From Zarea fungicola (taxonomy: Eukaryota > Ascomycota > Sordariomycetes > Hypocreales > Cordycipitaceae): DNA of 64,000 nt. Every line of letters begins with the position of its first letter. Positions within the stretch are counted from its first letter, which is position 1. Under the pieces are notes generated by a model. The model saw only the letters and a program-made list of their open reading frames with translations. It was not told the DNA's origin and searched no databases. A program made the translations under genes and the position numbers. The DNA is taken from positions 1 through 64,000 of the forward strand of contig FWCC01000343.1 of NCBI GenBank assembly GCA_900169235.1. The letters run 5' to 3'. Positions 1-9,270 of this stretch are shown piece by piece.

Positions 1-2164
1 TGGGGGCGTGGCACAAGTAGTCAAGGCAGTTCTAGACCTACCGATGTCAAGGTCGTTGTCGAAGGCCCAGCCTACTCCCATCTTGATGTCAGCGAATTAC
101 AAGACGCCATCCTGCAGCTGGAGCGCGAGACGCGCGACCAAATCGAAAAGAATAGTTCCCGCCAGCAGAGCCGTCCACTCTCCATCACCGAAGCAGGCGA
201 AGGCACCGAACCCGAGAATCAAGGTCAGCTCACTGCCGGCACCGGTGCAAGCGGCCGCAGGGATCAGCCCTTCAAGATTATCGTCAAGGATGAAATGGGT
301 CTCCTCCAGCCTCAGAACATGCGCACCCTGCTCAAAACCATACTTCAAGTCCGAGTCAACTTTGCCACCAAAATCGTCAAGGATGAATATACCCTAGACT
401 CGAGAGCCTTGCTGCGCATGGCAGAGCGTGCCACAAGACCCCCCCTCCAAGTCAGCAGTTTTGACGATCACCTCAACAACCTGCCCATGGCATTGAATAA
501 GCTCAACGTCGAGCTGGTTCGAATATGTATGCATGGACCGTCAGACACTCATCCTCTCCCTCGTTCTCTACTAACTAATCTTAGACTTGCAACTCTTGTG
601 TCGGTTCAAGGCCGCCGTAGATGGCGCCCCCGAGCCCGCCAACCGCTTCATGAAGCACTGGGTTCCTCTCTCCATCAAATCGCCACTCAACCTGCAAATA
701 ATTCTCTACACTTCAGCCTGCTTCCTAAACGAGACCGGTCAGGTACCAAAAATGGTGGTGTGGGCGCACAAAAGCGCTGTGCACAGGCTCATCAACGAAC
801 ACATTGCCAAGGTCGGCAAGAATCTCAGCGACGAGGTCATCATGGGCACCGCACAGATGGTGCTTGATTCCTGGTACTGGGGCACCACGGAGGAGATGCA
901 GGCGCATATGCTCGGCCTGAAATCCATGATTAAAATCCGAGGAGGAATGCAGACATTGGGAATGCAGGGCTTCCTTGCCAAAACCATCATCACGTACGGC
1001 AAAAGCAGACACTCCCCCTAATGACCATGTTGCCATTGCACTGACTAACACACTCTCTCTAGTGACGACATCACCATTGCACTGGCACACGAAATCCCCA
1101 CGTCCATGTTTGACAAGGAGGGCTTTGAATTCAAAGACGAGTTCATGGTGCCGTACCAAGTATCCTTCAACTCGCCATTCATGTCCGACTGGCCGCCCTT
1201 TTCCAGCCCGGCATCAACACTTGACCTCCATATAAACGCGACCCAAATTCTAGATGATATGCGAAACCTGCTCAAACTTGTGCTCCAACTTCCATCCGAG
1301 CAATCCTCTGAGCAGCTCCAGCAGGTGGCTGAGCTGGCCGCATGGACATATCAACGAATCTCCATGCTGCCCGAGAACGTGCCCAAGAGGGCCGATAAAT
1401 TCCAACAGCAACAGGAGGAAATACAGAGGCAGCAGCAACGGACGCAGCAGCAGCACGCACAGTTCAATACCCATCAGCCACAGCTCGGTGACGCCGACTC
1501 GAATGCCGATCCATCATCATCCATTGGGACAGGCGTGCGATGGGACGAGCCATCACCCGAAAACACGTATTCGAGCAGCGTTTTTGAGGGCTCCACGCCG
1601 AGGGACGAGGCTGTCATGACGCCAGGCACATCCCCCGGACGAAGCGAGCAGTTTGCGACGCCTCAGCGCCCGGACCTAATGTATCGTGTGATTCGCAATG
1701 TCGCCCTCATCTACTGCCGTGCCATCCTGGCCCGCGTACCCACCAGCCATGTGTGCGATTCCAACGAGTTTTTGCAGATTTGGGCCAATATCTGGGAGGT
1801 GCCCCTGGCACAGTGGAAGACGGTCCTGGGTGTCTATCACTGGATCACGATTGGGCTGATTCCCAGCGGGCACGACACCCCGCCGGCGCGCTTCTCCAAA
1901 ATGCTCATGGTTGTCGCGCTGCTCTCGATTGGCCTGGACAACTGGCACATTTGCATGGAGGTGTCCCGGGCCGGACTGAAGCTGCAGCAGTGGCTACGCG
2001 AGGGACGGCCAGACTCGCAGGGCGGCATCATGGGCGGCGAGGCTGGTGTTATCAAGTATGGTTTCCCTATTAAGGAGGATTTGCCCACTATTGCCAAGTA
2101 TGATGGTAATCACTTTTTGGAGGGCATTGAGGAGGACATGGATGATGCAGACGAGTTGGCATAA
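1..2164 (+). CDS. Fungal-specific transcription factor, C-terminal part (5' end outside window)
   Basis: Three exons can be joined: before-1..526, 585..993 and 1063..2164, giving 678 visible residues. Both introns (58 and 69 nt) are GT-AG with CTAAC-like branch sites, and the frame stays open from base 1. The segment with LGLKSMIKIRGG followed by LAKTIIT resembles the C-terminal regulatory domain of Zn2Cys6 factors in the Fungal_trans_2/DUF3468 group, where a leucine-rich helix precedes an (R/K)xRGG turn. A Gln-rich stretch sits mid-protein (encoded about 1400-1470), and the tail is acidic. No DNA-binding domain is visible; if there is a Zn2Cys6 cluster it lies upstream of the window. Expected role: nuclear transcriptional regulator, target unknown. 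The family call is from pattern recognition; the exon structure is directly supported. Confidence 0.8.
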
Positions 2165-3158
2165 TCTAAATTACATGTCTACTCTATTGGAATTCTCTGG
2201 CCATTTTTTCTTTTCTTTTTCGCGTTCATCTAGACTTGCTCTTTCGGACGGAAGAGCATACCCAAATACATGGAATCAGGCGTCAGGTACATGGAATAAG
2301 GCGTCAGGACAATGGCGATTTGAAGCGGCTTTTTTGCATGGCGTCGGGAGCATATACTGGAAAGGGGGAGCACCTGATATCTGTGCTTTTATATATGTAA
2401 AGATTTGGATGATTATGTATGACGATTTAATGCACTAGTTATTGAGGTATAAATTCACGCTCTACGTTGCCTCGTGGGGGACTGGAGCGATCAACTACAT
2501 GACAGCCATGCCACGAATACAGACACACACTTGACAGTGGGGCACGGAAGAATAACGACTTGCTAAATGGACAAGGCCGAATCCAATGTGGTGTGGGTGG
2601 ACGCTGGGTGAATGGTGGGATATGCGTAGATTGGCTGGCCCGACGTGGTGCTCATGCAGGGCCACGTTGGCGGCATGCGATTGGGGGAGCCTCGACGAGG
2701 GGAGGCGCTCACCAAAGGTACGTAGTAACGTTGAAACGTTGAAACGTTGGAAAAGAGAGACATTATGAGACATGTTGTGTCTAAATCATCAAATGCAAAG
2801 AAAGACTCGTTCAATTATTGTGGCAGTTTTCTGGATGTGCAAGGGCAGAGCGATTGAATCCCGTACCGCAAGGACATAAATGCAGACGTCTCGGCCGCTC
2901 AACGTAGCTGCACGACATTCCATTATGGGGATACCATGCATGTGTGTGGGCAGAGCGTAGCGCCCGCCTTGTTGTTGGCCATGCATGTATAAAAGGAAGC
3001 TCCCCGTGTGTGTATGGGATTGTGGCCACTCCGAGACGCCTTTTTACACGCCGTGGCATTTTCACTCCTTTCCCCGGCTCGATCTTTCAATTCCAGTATA
3101 AATTATCAAGGAAATCATATTTAATAAAGAGACACTATTCACAAGAAGAAAAAAAGTC
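2165..3158. other. Intergenic region, 994 bp
   Basis: 3' flank of the transcription-factor gene and promoter of the small gene that follows. No coding frame with plausible composition on either strand. The only clear signal is the TATA box at 2988. Confidence 0.6.
2988..2996 (+). promoter_or_regulatory. TATA box of the 93-aa gene
   Basis: TATAAAAGG, about 163 nt before the ATG at 3159, pointing in the gene's direction. It supports the small gene being a real transcription unit. Confidence 0.5.
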
Positions 3159-3440
3159 ATGGCAATGCCGACAAGGAGGATCGTGCGTCGACGAAAAGAC
3201 GCCGCCGGCCTGGCGCCGCATATCCGCATCTTCATCGCCCGCGTGCGCCTCGACAGCATCGACACGAGCAGCGACGACGAGGACGAGGCATCCGGTGGGA
3301 CGCATGGCGCATCTAGCGCAGCACAGACGGACCGCCCGCTGGATGTGGACGAGGGCCATGAGCGGATGCTGCGCGAGCGTCGGCGACGGCACTTTACCCG
3401 GCTTTGCATCGAGCAGCTGTATCGATTCGAAGAGTCTTGA
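3159..3440 (+). CDS. Small basic/acidic hypothetical protein (93 aa)
   Basis: Intronless 93-aa frame. I do not recognise the family. The N-terminus is strongly basic (RRIVRRRKD), followed by a segment that could form a short strand or helix (IRIFIARVRLDSI), an acidic Ser/Asp/Glu linker (SSDDEDEA) and a basic C-terminal helix (ERMLRERRRRHF). Support for being real: a canonical TATA box 163 nt upstream, an A-rich leader directly before the ATG with A at -3, and codon use with GC-rich third positions like the neighbouring genes. Charge alternation without hydrophobic segments suggests a soluble nuclear or nucleic-acid-associated protein, but that is inference only. It could instead be a spurious frame. 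Confidence 0.45.
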   Translation: MAMPTRRIVRRRKDAAGLAPHIRIFIARVRLDSIDTSSDDEDEASGGTHGASSAAQTDRPLDVDEGHERMLRERRRRHFTRLCIEQLYRFEES

Positions 3441-3866
3441 ACATTCTTTTGGCGCCAAGGATCAAAAAGAGGATTGAATTATTTTCTTTTATCAAACCTG
3501 AGGACGGGACAGATGAAGGCGTTTTGGACAAGACTGGATGATGGTCTCGGACGCATTCTTGGCATTGAGGTCATTTCGGGGAAACACTCGGGGTATTTAA
3601 CAACGGCAATGCAATTTGGAGTCTTTTTTTGTGGCCTGGTGTATTTCTGTATATTAGTTTACAATTATTCAATACACTCGTTTTACATTTTGTACGGGGT
3701 TTATTGCGTCTGGCCGGCATCGCATGCAAATGCCAAGGCGGGGCAGCGGACATTCCCCCGCCCAGTTCATCGACCTCATCACCAAGGTCAGAGTCGTATT
3801 TTCATCAACTCAATCTAATTGCTTCATTTATTTCAGCAACATTAAACACCGTATTTATAATTCACA
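3441..3866. other. Intergenic region, 426 bp
   Basis: AT-rich spacer and promoter of the oxidoreductase gene, ending in a CA-rich context directly before the ATG (TTCACA-ATG). Nothing else recognised. Confidence 0.5.
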
Positions 3867-5025
3867 ATGTCTACGCCCATTGGAGTCGCCATCATTGGCG
3901 GCGGCATCTTTGTCAAGGAACACCACGTTGTAAGCTGTGCCTCAGTAGAGCAAACTCACCTGGAACCATGTACTAACTCATCCAAACCAGCCTGCCGTCC
4001 TCGCATGTGACACTCTCTCCCTCAAGGCCATCTTCTCCCGCTCCCTGCAGTCCGCCGAGGCCACGGCCAGCCTGGTCCCCTCGTCCTCCCCGGCGCCGGA
4101 GCTCTACGCCGAAGACGCGGGGCCTGGGCGCGCCCTCACGGACCTCCTCGCCCGCGCCGACATCTCCGGCGTCATCATCGCCCTGCCCATCCCCGCCCAG
4201 CCCGCCTACATCCGCGCCGCCCTGGCCGCGGGCAAGCACGTCCTCGCCGAGAAGCCCATTGCCAAGGACGTGGCCTCGGCGCAGCAGCTCATTTCCGATG
4301 CTGCGACGATCAGCACCGCCGGCGCGACGCTCTCCATTGCCGAGAACCAGCGCTTCTTCCCGCGGTGGGCGTTTGCCCTCGCCGAGGCCGCCAAACTTGG
4401 TAGCGACACGCTCGGCCGCGTCACCCATTTCGCCGTGCGCGTGAGCGGCTCCACCCCCAAGGACAACAAGTACTACAACACGTCGTGGCGCAAGACGCCC
4501 GACTACCAGGGCGGCTTCCTCCTCGACGGCGGCGTGCACCACGCCGCGGGCGCGCGCATGCTGCTCCTCCTCGCGACGAGCCTGGCCGACCCCGCCGTGC
4601 GCGCGGACGCGCGGCCGGCGAGCGTGAGCGCCCGCACGGCGCTCGTGCAGGAGCATCTTGCACCGATTGATAGCGTGGCCGCGCTGGTGACGACCCGCGG
4701 CGGCGCGACGGGCACGTACCAGCACGCGGCGGGGTCGGCGGTGTCGGCGTACGAGTTTGAGGTTGCGTACGAGGGCGGGTGGGTGCGCATCGCGGACCAC
4801 ACGGTCACGGTGGCGGCCAGCGGCGCGGAACCGGTGAGCAAGACGTTTGAGATGAGGTCGTGGGGGGTGACGGAGGAGGTGGCGGCGTGGGCGAGGGGGT
4901 TGCGGGTGGGCAGGCCGGACCCGGCGCAGGCGCCGGAGGAGGCCCTCGCCGACCTGGAGTTTGTGGAGAAGATGTTTCTGAGCGGCGAGCAGGGGGGCAA
5001 GACGCTCACCTACGAGTTTCAGTAG
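3867..5025 (+). CDS. Gfo/Idh/MocA-family NAD(P)-dependent oxidoreductase
   Basis: Two exons, 3867..3929 and 3991..5025 (61-nt intron with a TACTAAC branch site), 365 aa. The N-terminus has the Rossmann strand and glycine turn (GVAIIGGGIF), split by the intron after residue 21. At about residue 115 is the family hallmark GKHVLAEKPIA, whose EKP lysine lines the nicotinamide pocket. In the C-terminal beta-sheet domain, GGFLLDGGVHHAAG contains the conserved Asp and His of the sugar dehydrogenase subfamily. The length is normal for cytosolic fungal members. Typical substrates are sugars, inositols or dihydrodiols; the substrate here cannot be read from sequence. There is no signal peptide, so it is probably cytosolic. 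Codon use is very GC-rich at third positions. Confidence 0.9.
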
Positions 5026-5249
5026 GGAATGAAGATCTGGAAATGAATATCTGGAAAGGCTGTACCAAAAAAAAAAAAAGAAGGAAAGAAAGACAGTCAG
5101 GGAGTGTACTGGGCTTGTATTGTAGAAGACAGTGGAATTCCATCGCTGAGTATACTCAAGCTGAGCTGCGATACGAATACAGTCGTAGCACTTTAGTAAT
5201 ACAAGTCACGCGACAGACATTAAAGAATACCAAGACAGTCTTGGCAGTT

Positions 5250-6062
5250 ATGACTCTTCAAGCAATAATGCCAAGACGTTCAGGCAGGGCAAGCCGTCCC
5301 ACTCGTTTCGATAAGAATGACTCTACGACGCTCCCTTGGCCGTACGTTTGTTCTGCTACTACAACCGCAAACATGGCTACATTTCACTGCTTCCCAAAGC
5401 TCCCACCCGAGCTCCGTGGTCTAATATGGGCACATTCCGTCGAGTTCAGAACCGTCGATAGCAGGGCACTGCGGGCGGACAAGCGACCGACGAGGAAACG
5501 GCGCGCAAGACTCCGCGATCCATACACTCCACTTCCTGTACCGGTCGTGATGCAGGTGTGCCGAGAGAGTCGCAGCCAGCAGCTCTATGAAAGAGTAGAG
5601 TACAGGTATCCGCCTGAGCGGCCGCCCGTCACGGACACCCGCCCGGGGGTAACCGTCGACGCGGATCCGAGACCGTCAGAAGTGCGCTATGCCTGGGTCA
5701 ACTTTGACAAGGACATGATTGACATTGAAACCGACGACCTTGGCACTATACTACACCTTTGGTCTCGGATAAGACGCTTGAAGCTTGAGCGAGATTTCTC
5801 GAGCTCATCCTGGTATCATGGCGAGGTACAAGATCTGGCCTATTTCCGCAACTTGGAGATGTGCCAGATTGCAGGTGCCGTCAGCGTGTTACGATGGTTT
5901 GGGGGCTGGGAAGTGCATTATTTGTCATGCAAGCGGGAAAATGTCTTTTTTATTGATACGAATTCTGGTGAAATGGTCAATGCTGTTCAGTTGAAGGAAG
6001 TGGGAGAGGCCAGTCAAAAATATGAGCTGGAAGAAAAACTGAGAGTAGGACAGTGGCAGTGA
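5250..6062 (+). CDS. 2EXR-domain protein
   Basis: Intronless, 270 aa. From about residue 48 it reads FHCFPKLPPELRGLIW, followed by PVVMQVCRESR, the two paired signatures of the fungal 2EXR domain, a family greatly expanded in Sordariomycetes and Leotiomycetes and of unknown biochemical role. The rest is a soluble alpha/beta protein with a highly charged C-terminus; no membrane segment or secretion signal. The frame stays open upstream into the oxidoreductase gene, but only the ATG at 5250 (or the in-frame ATG at 5268) gives a sensible N-terminus, because the earlier part is Gly-rich antiphase of the previous gene. It starts 225 bp after the oxidoreductase stop. Confidence 0.8.
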   Translation: MTLQAIMPRRSGRASRPTRFDKNDSTTLPWPYVCSATTTANMATFHCFPKLPPELRGLIWAHSVEFRTVDSRALRADKRPTRKRRARLRDPYTPLPVPVVMQVCRESRSQQLYERVEYRYPPERPPVTDTRPGVTVDADPRPSEVRYAWVNFDKDMIDIETDDLGTILHLWSRIRRLKLERDFSSSSWYHGEVQDLAYFRNLEMCQIAGAVSVLRWFGGWEVHYLSCKRENVFFIDTNSGEMVNAVQLKEVGEASQKYELEEKLRVGQWQ

Positions 6063-6445
6063 CATTATCAGAGTGGGTGTACCGAGTTGGTTGTAAGATG
6101 TTGGTGTGCTCGGCGGTTGATAAATGTGCAAGAAGCGAGTGAAGAGGATTTCCTGGCAAAACAGTTCAACTCTCGATGGCTCGATACCGTCAAGTCAGGT
6201 TCCTTACCTAGCATCTAGCATTATATCCGATACACTTTCGGCTACCTGGTTGGTATTTGAGCTGTAGGAAGCAGTTGTTGTGGAATACTACTACAGAATG
6301 AACTGTAATTGTACAAGAAGATATATGCAATCATATATGCAAATATGTCCCGTTCTATATTTACATTTAGAGTCCAACCACGGCCAGCTGAACGCCATCC
6401 TGCCATCAAGGCTGCATATTCAGTTCATAAACACGTCACTGGCCT
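6063..6445. other. Convergent intergenic region, 383 bp
   Basis: Shared 3' flank of the 2EXR gene (plus) and the thioesterase gene (minus). AT-rich with poly-A-signal-like stretches. No gene seen. Confidence 0.5.
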
Positions 6446-7023
6446 CTATAACTTGCCCTGAAGTCGGTCCTTGTGAATCCTCTCCAAGGCATTGCGTAGC
6501 TTATCGCTCATCCCCTGAGGCGTGGGCCTGCCCGTCGCCCTCTCTACAAAGACGTGGACAAACTCACCAACGGCCTTGACACCCTCGACGCCGCGCTCAA
6601 ACAGGGCAACTTCATAGGTGACACTGGCCTTTCCGAGCTTGTTGACGCGCACGCCGACTTCCGCGACGGCGGGGTACGCTATCGACGAGAGGTAGTCGGT
6701 GTGTGAGTGCACGGCCAGCGGTGTCTCCGTGGAAGTTGGCGGTAACAGGCCGCAGTGCTCAATGAGATAGGCGTTGACTGCAGAATCAAACCTGCCCACG
6801 TCAGCATGCAAACTGACGGTTGCCAGGCAGAGTCCTTACAGAAAGTTGTACACGGAATTATTCATATGATCGTACATGTCATTGTCGTTCCTGTACGGAT
6901 TAGCGTCCCGTCACATCTCCTGATAGGCAACTGCCCGAGCACATGAACCTACCAGCGCGTGCGGTAGTCGAGGATGTATGGGTAGTCCTCCCTCTTGCGG
7001 CTCTTGATGTCGGCAGATACCAT
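6446..7023 (-). CDS. Hotdog-fold acyl-CoA thioesterase (4HBT/YbgC-like)
   Basis: Minus strand, three exons: 6953..7023, 6840..6890 and 6446..6791, 155 aa. The 51-nt middle exon encodes NDNDMYDHMNNSVYNF, the diagnostic loop of 4-hydroxybenzoyl-CoA-type thioesterases with the catalytic Asp/His and the start of the long hotdog helix. The later strands (YPAVAEVGVRVNKLGKASV, then a segment matching substrate-tunnel strands) fit as well. Length is normal for a single hotdog domain that acts as a dimer or tetramer. It would hydrolyse acyl-CoA thioesters; chain length is unknown. No clear targeting peptide. Both splice junctions restore the family motif exactly, so the exon model is strong. It is divergently arranged with the pseudouridine synthase. 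Confidence 0.9.
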
Positions 7024-7541
7024 TGTGACGGACAGGAGCGGGATCGATGGCAAGTCCCAAAATGTCAATGAAACTCGTCACAAACTTTACTTGAACTAGC
7101 AATGACGGCAGTGGAGTTGGTAGTCAGGAATTGAGGCTAAAGATGACGGCCGTGTGATGCAGACTGGTCAGGTATGCAATTATACTTCCACTCCGACAAA
7201 TCGCGGGCAATTGGATGTAAATGGCTCAATGATTAGGGTTCAATTGTACACGTCAACCAGGCGGCAATTTGATAAACGCTGTTTCGAGGCTTGCTGGAAG
7301 CCGAGGCTAAGTGTCACTGATCGCCAGCTTACCGAAAAGGGAATTGTGGGTTGTCGATTTGTATTACGTCAGCAAGAAGCCCTGGAGTGATTCTGCCGTG
7401 ATTGACCACCTTTTTTTACAATGTCACTTGGCCCTTTAGAGGGGCAGCTTCAGGCAAAGTCGCGTGCGAACGATAGAGCAAGAATACTAGGGAATATCAC
7501 GGCCAAGAATCTCTCATCCCTTACCTACATCTCCAGCTCTC
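7024..7541. promoter_or_regulatory. Shared divergent promoter region
   Basis: 518 bp between the starts of the thioesterase (minus) and pseudouridine synthase (plus) genes, so it must hold both promoters. No unambiguous TATA box. Confidence 0.4.
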
Positions 7542-9104
7542 ATGCTGGGGCGCCTCTTGGCTCGATCCAAGACACTTTTCACCGGCGCAGCTCCTTCCAA
7601 CCCATCACGACAGCTTGGCTGGTTCAGCATGACGGCAACCGCAGACGCCCAACTCTCCGAGGCCGCGGTGAGCGCCGCCTCGGTCGAGGCGCTCAAGAAG
7701 CTCTCCCTTGCGGACAAAAAGGCGAGGAACGAGGCCAAGGCCAAGAAACACCAGGAGAAGCACGCGGCGACGACGGTGGCCCCCGCCGGACCCCTAATAA
7801 CACCGGCCGGTGACCTGTGGCCGCGGCCGTACTACTTTGAAGACGACCTGCGCCGCGTGCACCCATACCACTTTACATACAACACCTGGTGCAAGGAGCG
7901 GTGGCGCGGGCGCACGCTGATTGACATTTTCGAGTGCGAGTTCCGCGACCGGCCACTGGAGTACTACCGCACGGCGATGGAGCTGGGGGACATCTTTGTC
8001 AACGCGCGGCGGGTCGGGCCGGACTACGTGGTGCGCAACGGCGACAAGATCTCGCACACGCTGCACAGGCACGAGCCGCCCGTGACGGCGGAGCCCGTGC
8101 TGGTCATCCACGAGGACGACGACATGATTGTCATCAACAAGCCGTCGGGGGTGCCGGTGCACCCGGCGGGCCGCTACAACTTCAACTCGGTCATTGAGAT
8201 TATGAAGGCGGACCGCGGGCGCGACTTCATGCCGTACCCGTGCAACCGGCTCGACCGCCTGACGAGCGGCATCATGTTTATCGGCAAGAGCCCGCGCGCG
8301 GCCGAGGACCTGGGCATCAAGATCAAGGAGCGCACCGTCCGCAAGGAGTACCTGGCGCGGGTGCTCGGTGAGTTTCCCGACGGCGAGGTCGTCTGCGACC
8401 AGCCTATTCTGCAGATCTCGCCGAAGCTCGGCCTAAACAGGGTGAGGGCCAACGGCAAGTCGGCGCGGACGGTGTTTAAGAAGCTGGCGTACTACCCACC
8501 ACGCTCGCCGGCGACACAGCCGGCCAATGGTGATGGCGGTGACCAGCGACAGAATCCCGGCTACTCTATTGTGCGGTGCCTGCCAGTCACGGGCCGGACG
8601 CACCAGATCCGGGTGCATCTGCAGCACCTGGGCTACCCGATCCAAAACGACCCCATCTACGCGAACCAGCGGGTATGGGGCCTGAACCTGGGCCACGACG
8701 ACGCGGAGGCGACGCAGAACACGGACGAGGACGTCATCAGCCGGCTGGCGCGGATGGGCAAGGACGAGGTGGCGCAGGCGGTGGTGTTTTACGACGAAAT
8801 GGTGGACGAGTACGAGAAGAAGCGGGCGGAGAAGATGACGGGGGAGCTGTGCGAGGTGTGCGCGACGCCGCTGTACTCGGACCCGGGGAGCCACGAGCTG
8901 TCGCTGTGGCTGCACAGCCTGCGGTACGAGGACGCGCACGGGGCGTGGTCGTACAAGAGCCCGCTGCCGAGGTGGGCGATGCCGCCGAGCGGCATGAGCG
9001 GGCCTACGACGGTGGGCGGGCTGGATGAGCTGCTCGAGGCGGTGCCGGACACGGAGCCGCAGGAGGGAGTGGCTACGCCGGAGAAGGAGGCGGGCGGTGA
9101 CTAG
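7542..9104 (+). CDS. pus9: tRNA pseudouridine synthase, Pus9/Rib2 type (RluA family)
   Basis: Intronless, 520 aa. Order: a basic Ser/Arg N-terminus resembling a mitochondrial presequence (1-29), a Lys/Ala linker, an S4-like segment (YRTAMELGDIFVNARRVG), then the RluA catalytic core with VINKPSGVPVHPAGRY, the active-site loop NRLDRLTSG (catalytic Asp238) and the C-terminal GRTHQIRVHLQHLGYPI motif. The tail has a CxxC pair followed by ELSLWLHSLRY and LPRWA, seen in Pus9/Rib2 proteins. Yeast homologues make pseudouridine 32, Pus9 in mitochondrial and Rib2/Pus8 in cytosolic tRNA. There is no Rib2-type deaminase domain. An in-frame Met30 would remove the presequence. Codon use is strongly GC-biased. 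Confidence 0.9.
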   Translation: MLGRLLARSKTLFTGAAPSNPSRQLGWFSMTATADAQLSEAAVSAASVEALKKLSLADKKARNEAKAKKHQEKHAATTVAPAGPLITPAGDLWPRPYYFEDDLRRVHPYHFTYNTWCKERWRGRTLIDIFECEFRDRPLEYYRTAMELGDIFVNARRVGPDYVVRNGDKISHTLHRHEPPVTAEPVLVIHEDDDMIVINKPSGVPVHPAGRYNFNSVIEIMKADRGRDFMPYPCNRLDRLTSGIMFIGKSPRAAEDLGIKIKERTVRKEYLARVLGEFPDGEVVCDQPILQISPKLGLNRVRANGKSARTVFKKLAYYPPRSPATQPANGDGGDQRQNPGYSIVRCLPVTGRTHQIRVHLQHLGYPIQNDPIYANQRVWGLNLGHDDAEATQNTDEDVISRLARMGKDEVAQAVVFYDEMVDEYEKKRAEKMTGELCEVCATPLYSDPGSHELSLWLHSLRYEDAHGAWSYKSPLPRWAMPPSGMSGPTTVGGLDELLEAVPDTEPQEGVATPEKEAGGD

Positions 9105-9180
9105 ACATGCTGCGAGGGTTTTGGTTCTGGCGTTGCGGTGATTCATACGGGGAGCCTGGGGCTCAACTTGAAGCATACAG

Positions 9181-9270
9181 GATGCAAGGATGCAAGGATG
9201 CAAGGACGCAAGGATACAAGGATACAAGGATACAAGGATACAAGGATACAAGGATACAAAGGATACAAAG
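9181..9270. repeat. 8-bp minisatellite
   Basis: Head-to-tail units: GATGCAAG x3, GACGCAAG, GATACAAG x5, then two imperfect units with an added A. It begins 76 bp after the pseudouridine synthase stop, probably in its 3' UTR. Confidence 0.95.

Noticed and set aside
3973..4800. 275-codon minus-strand frame over the oxidoreductase gene
   Set aside because: Arg/Gly-rich shadow of a GC-rich coding region.
4860..5249. N-terminal extension of the 2EXR protein
   Set aside because: Open frame continues upstream but encodes Gly-rich antiphase of the oxidoreductase followed by 3' UTR.
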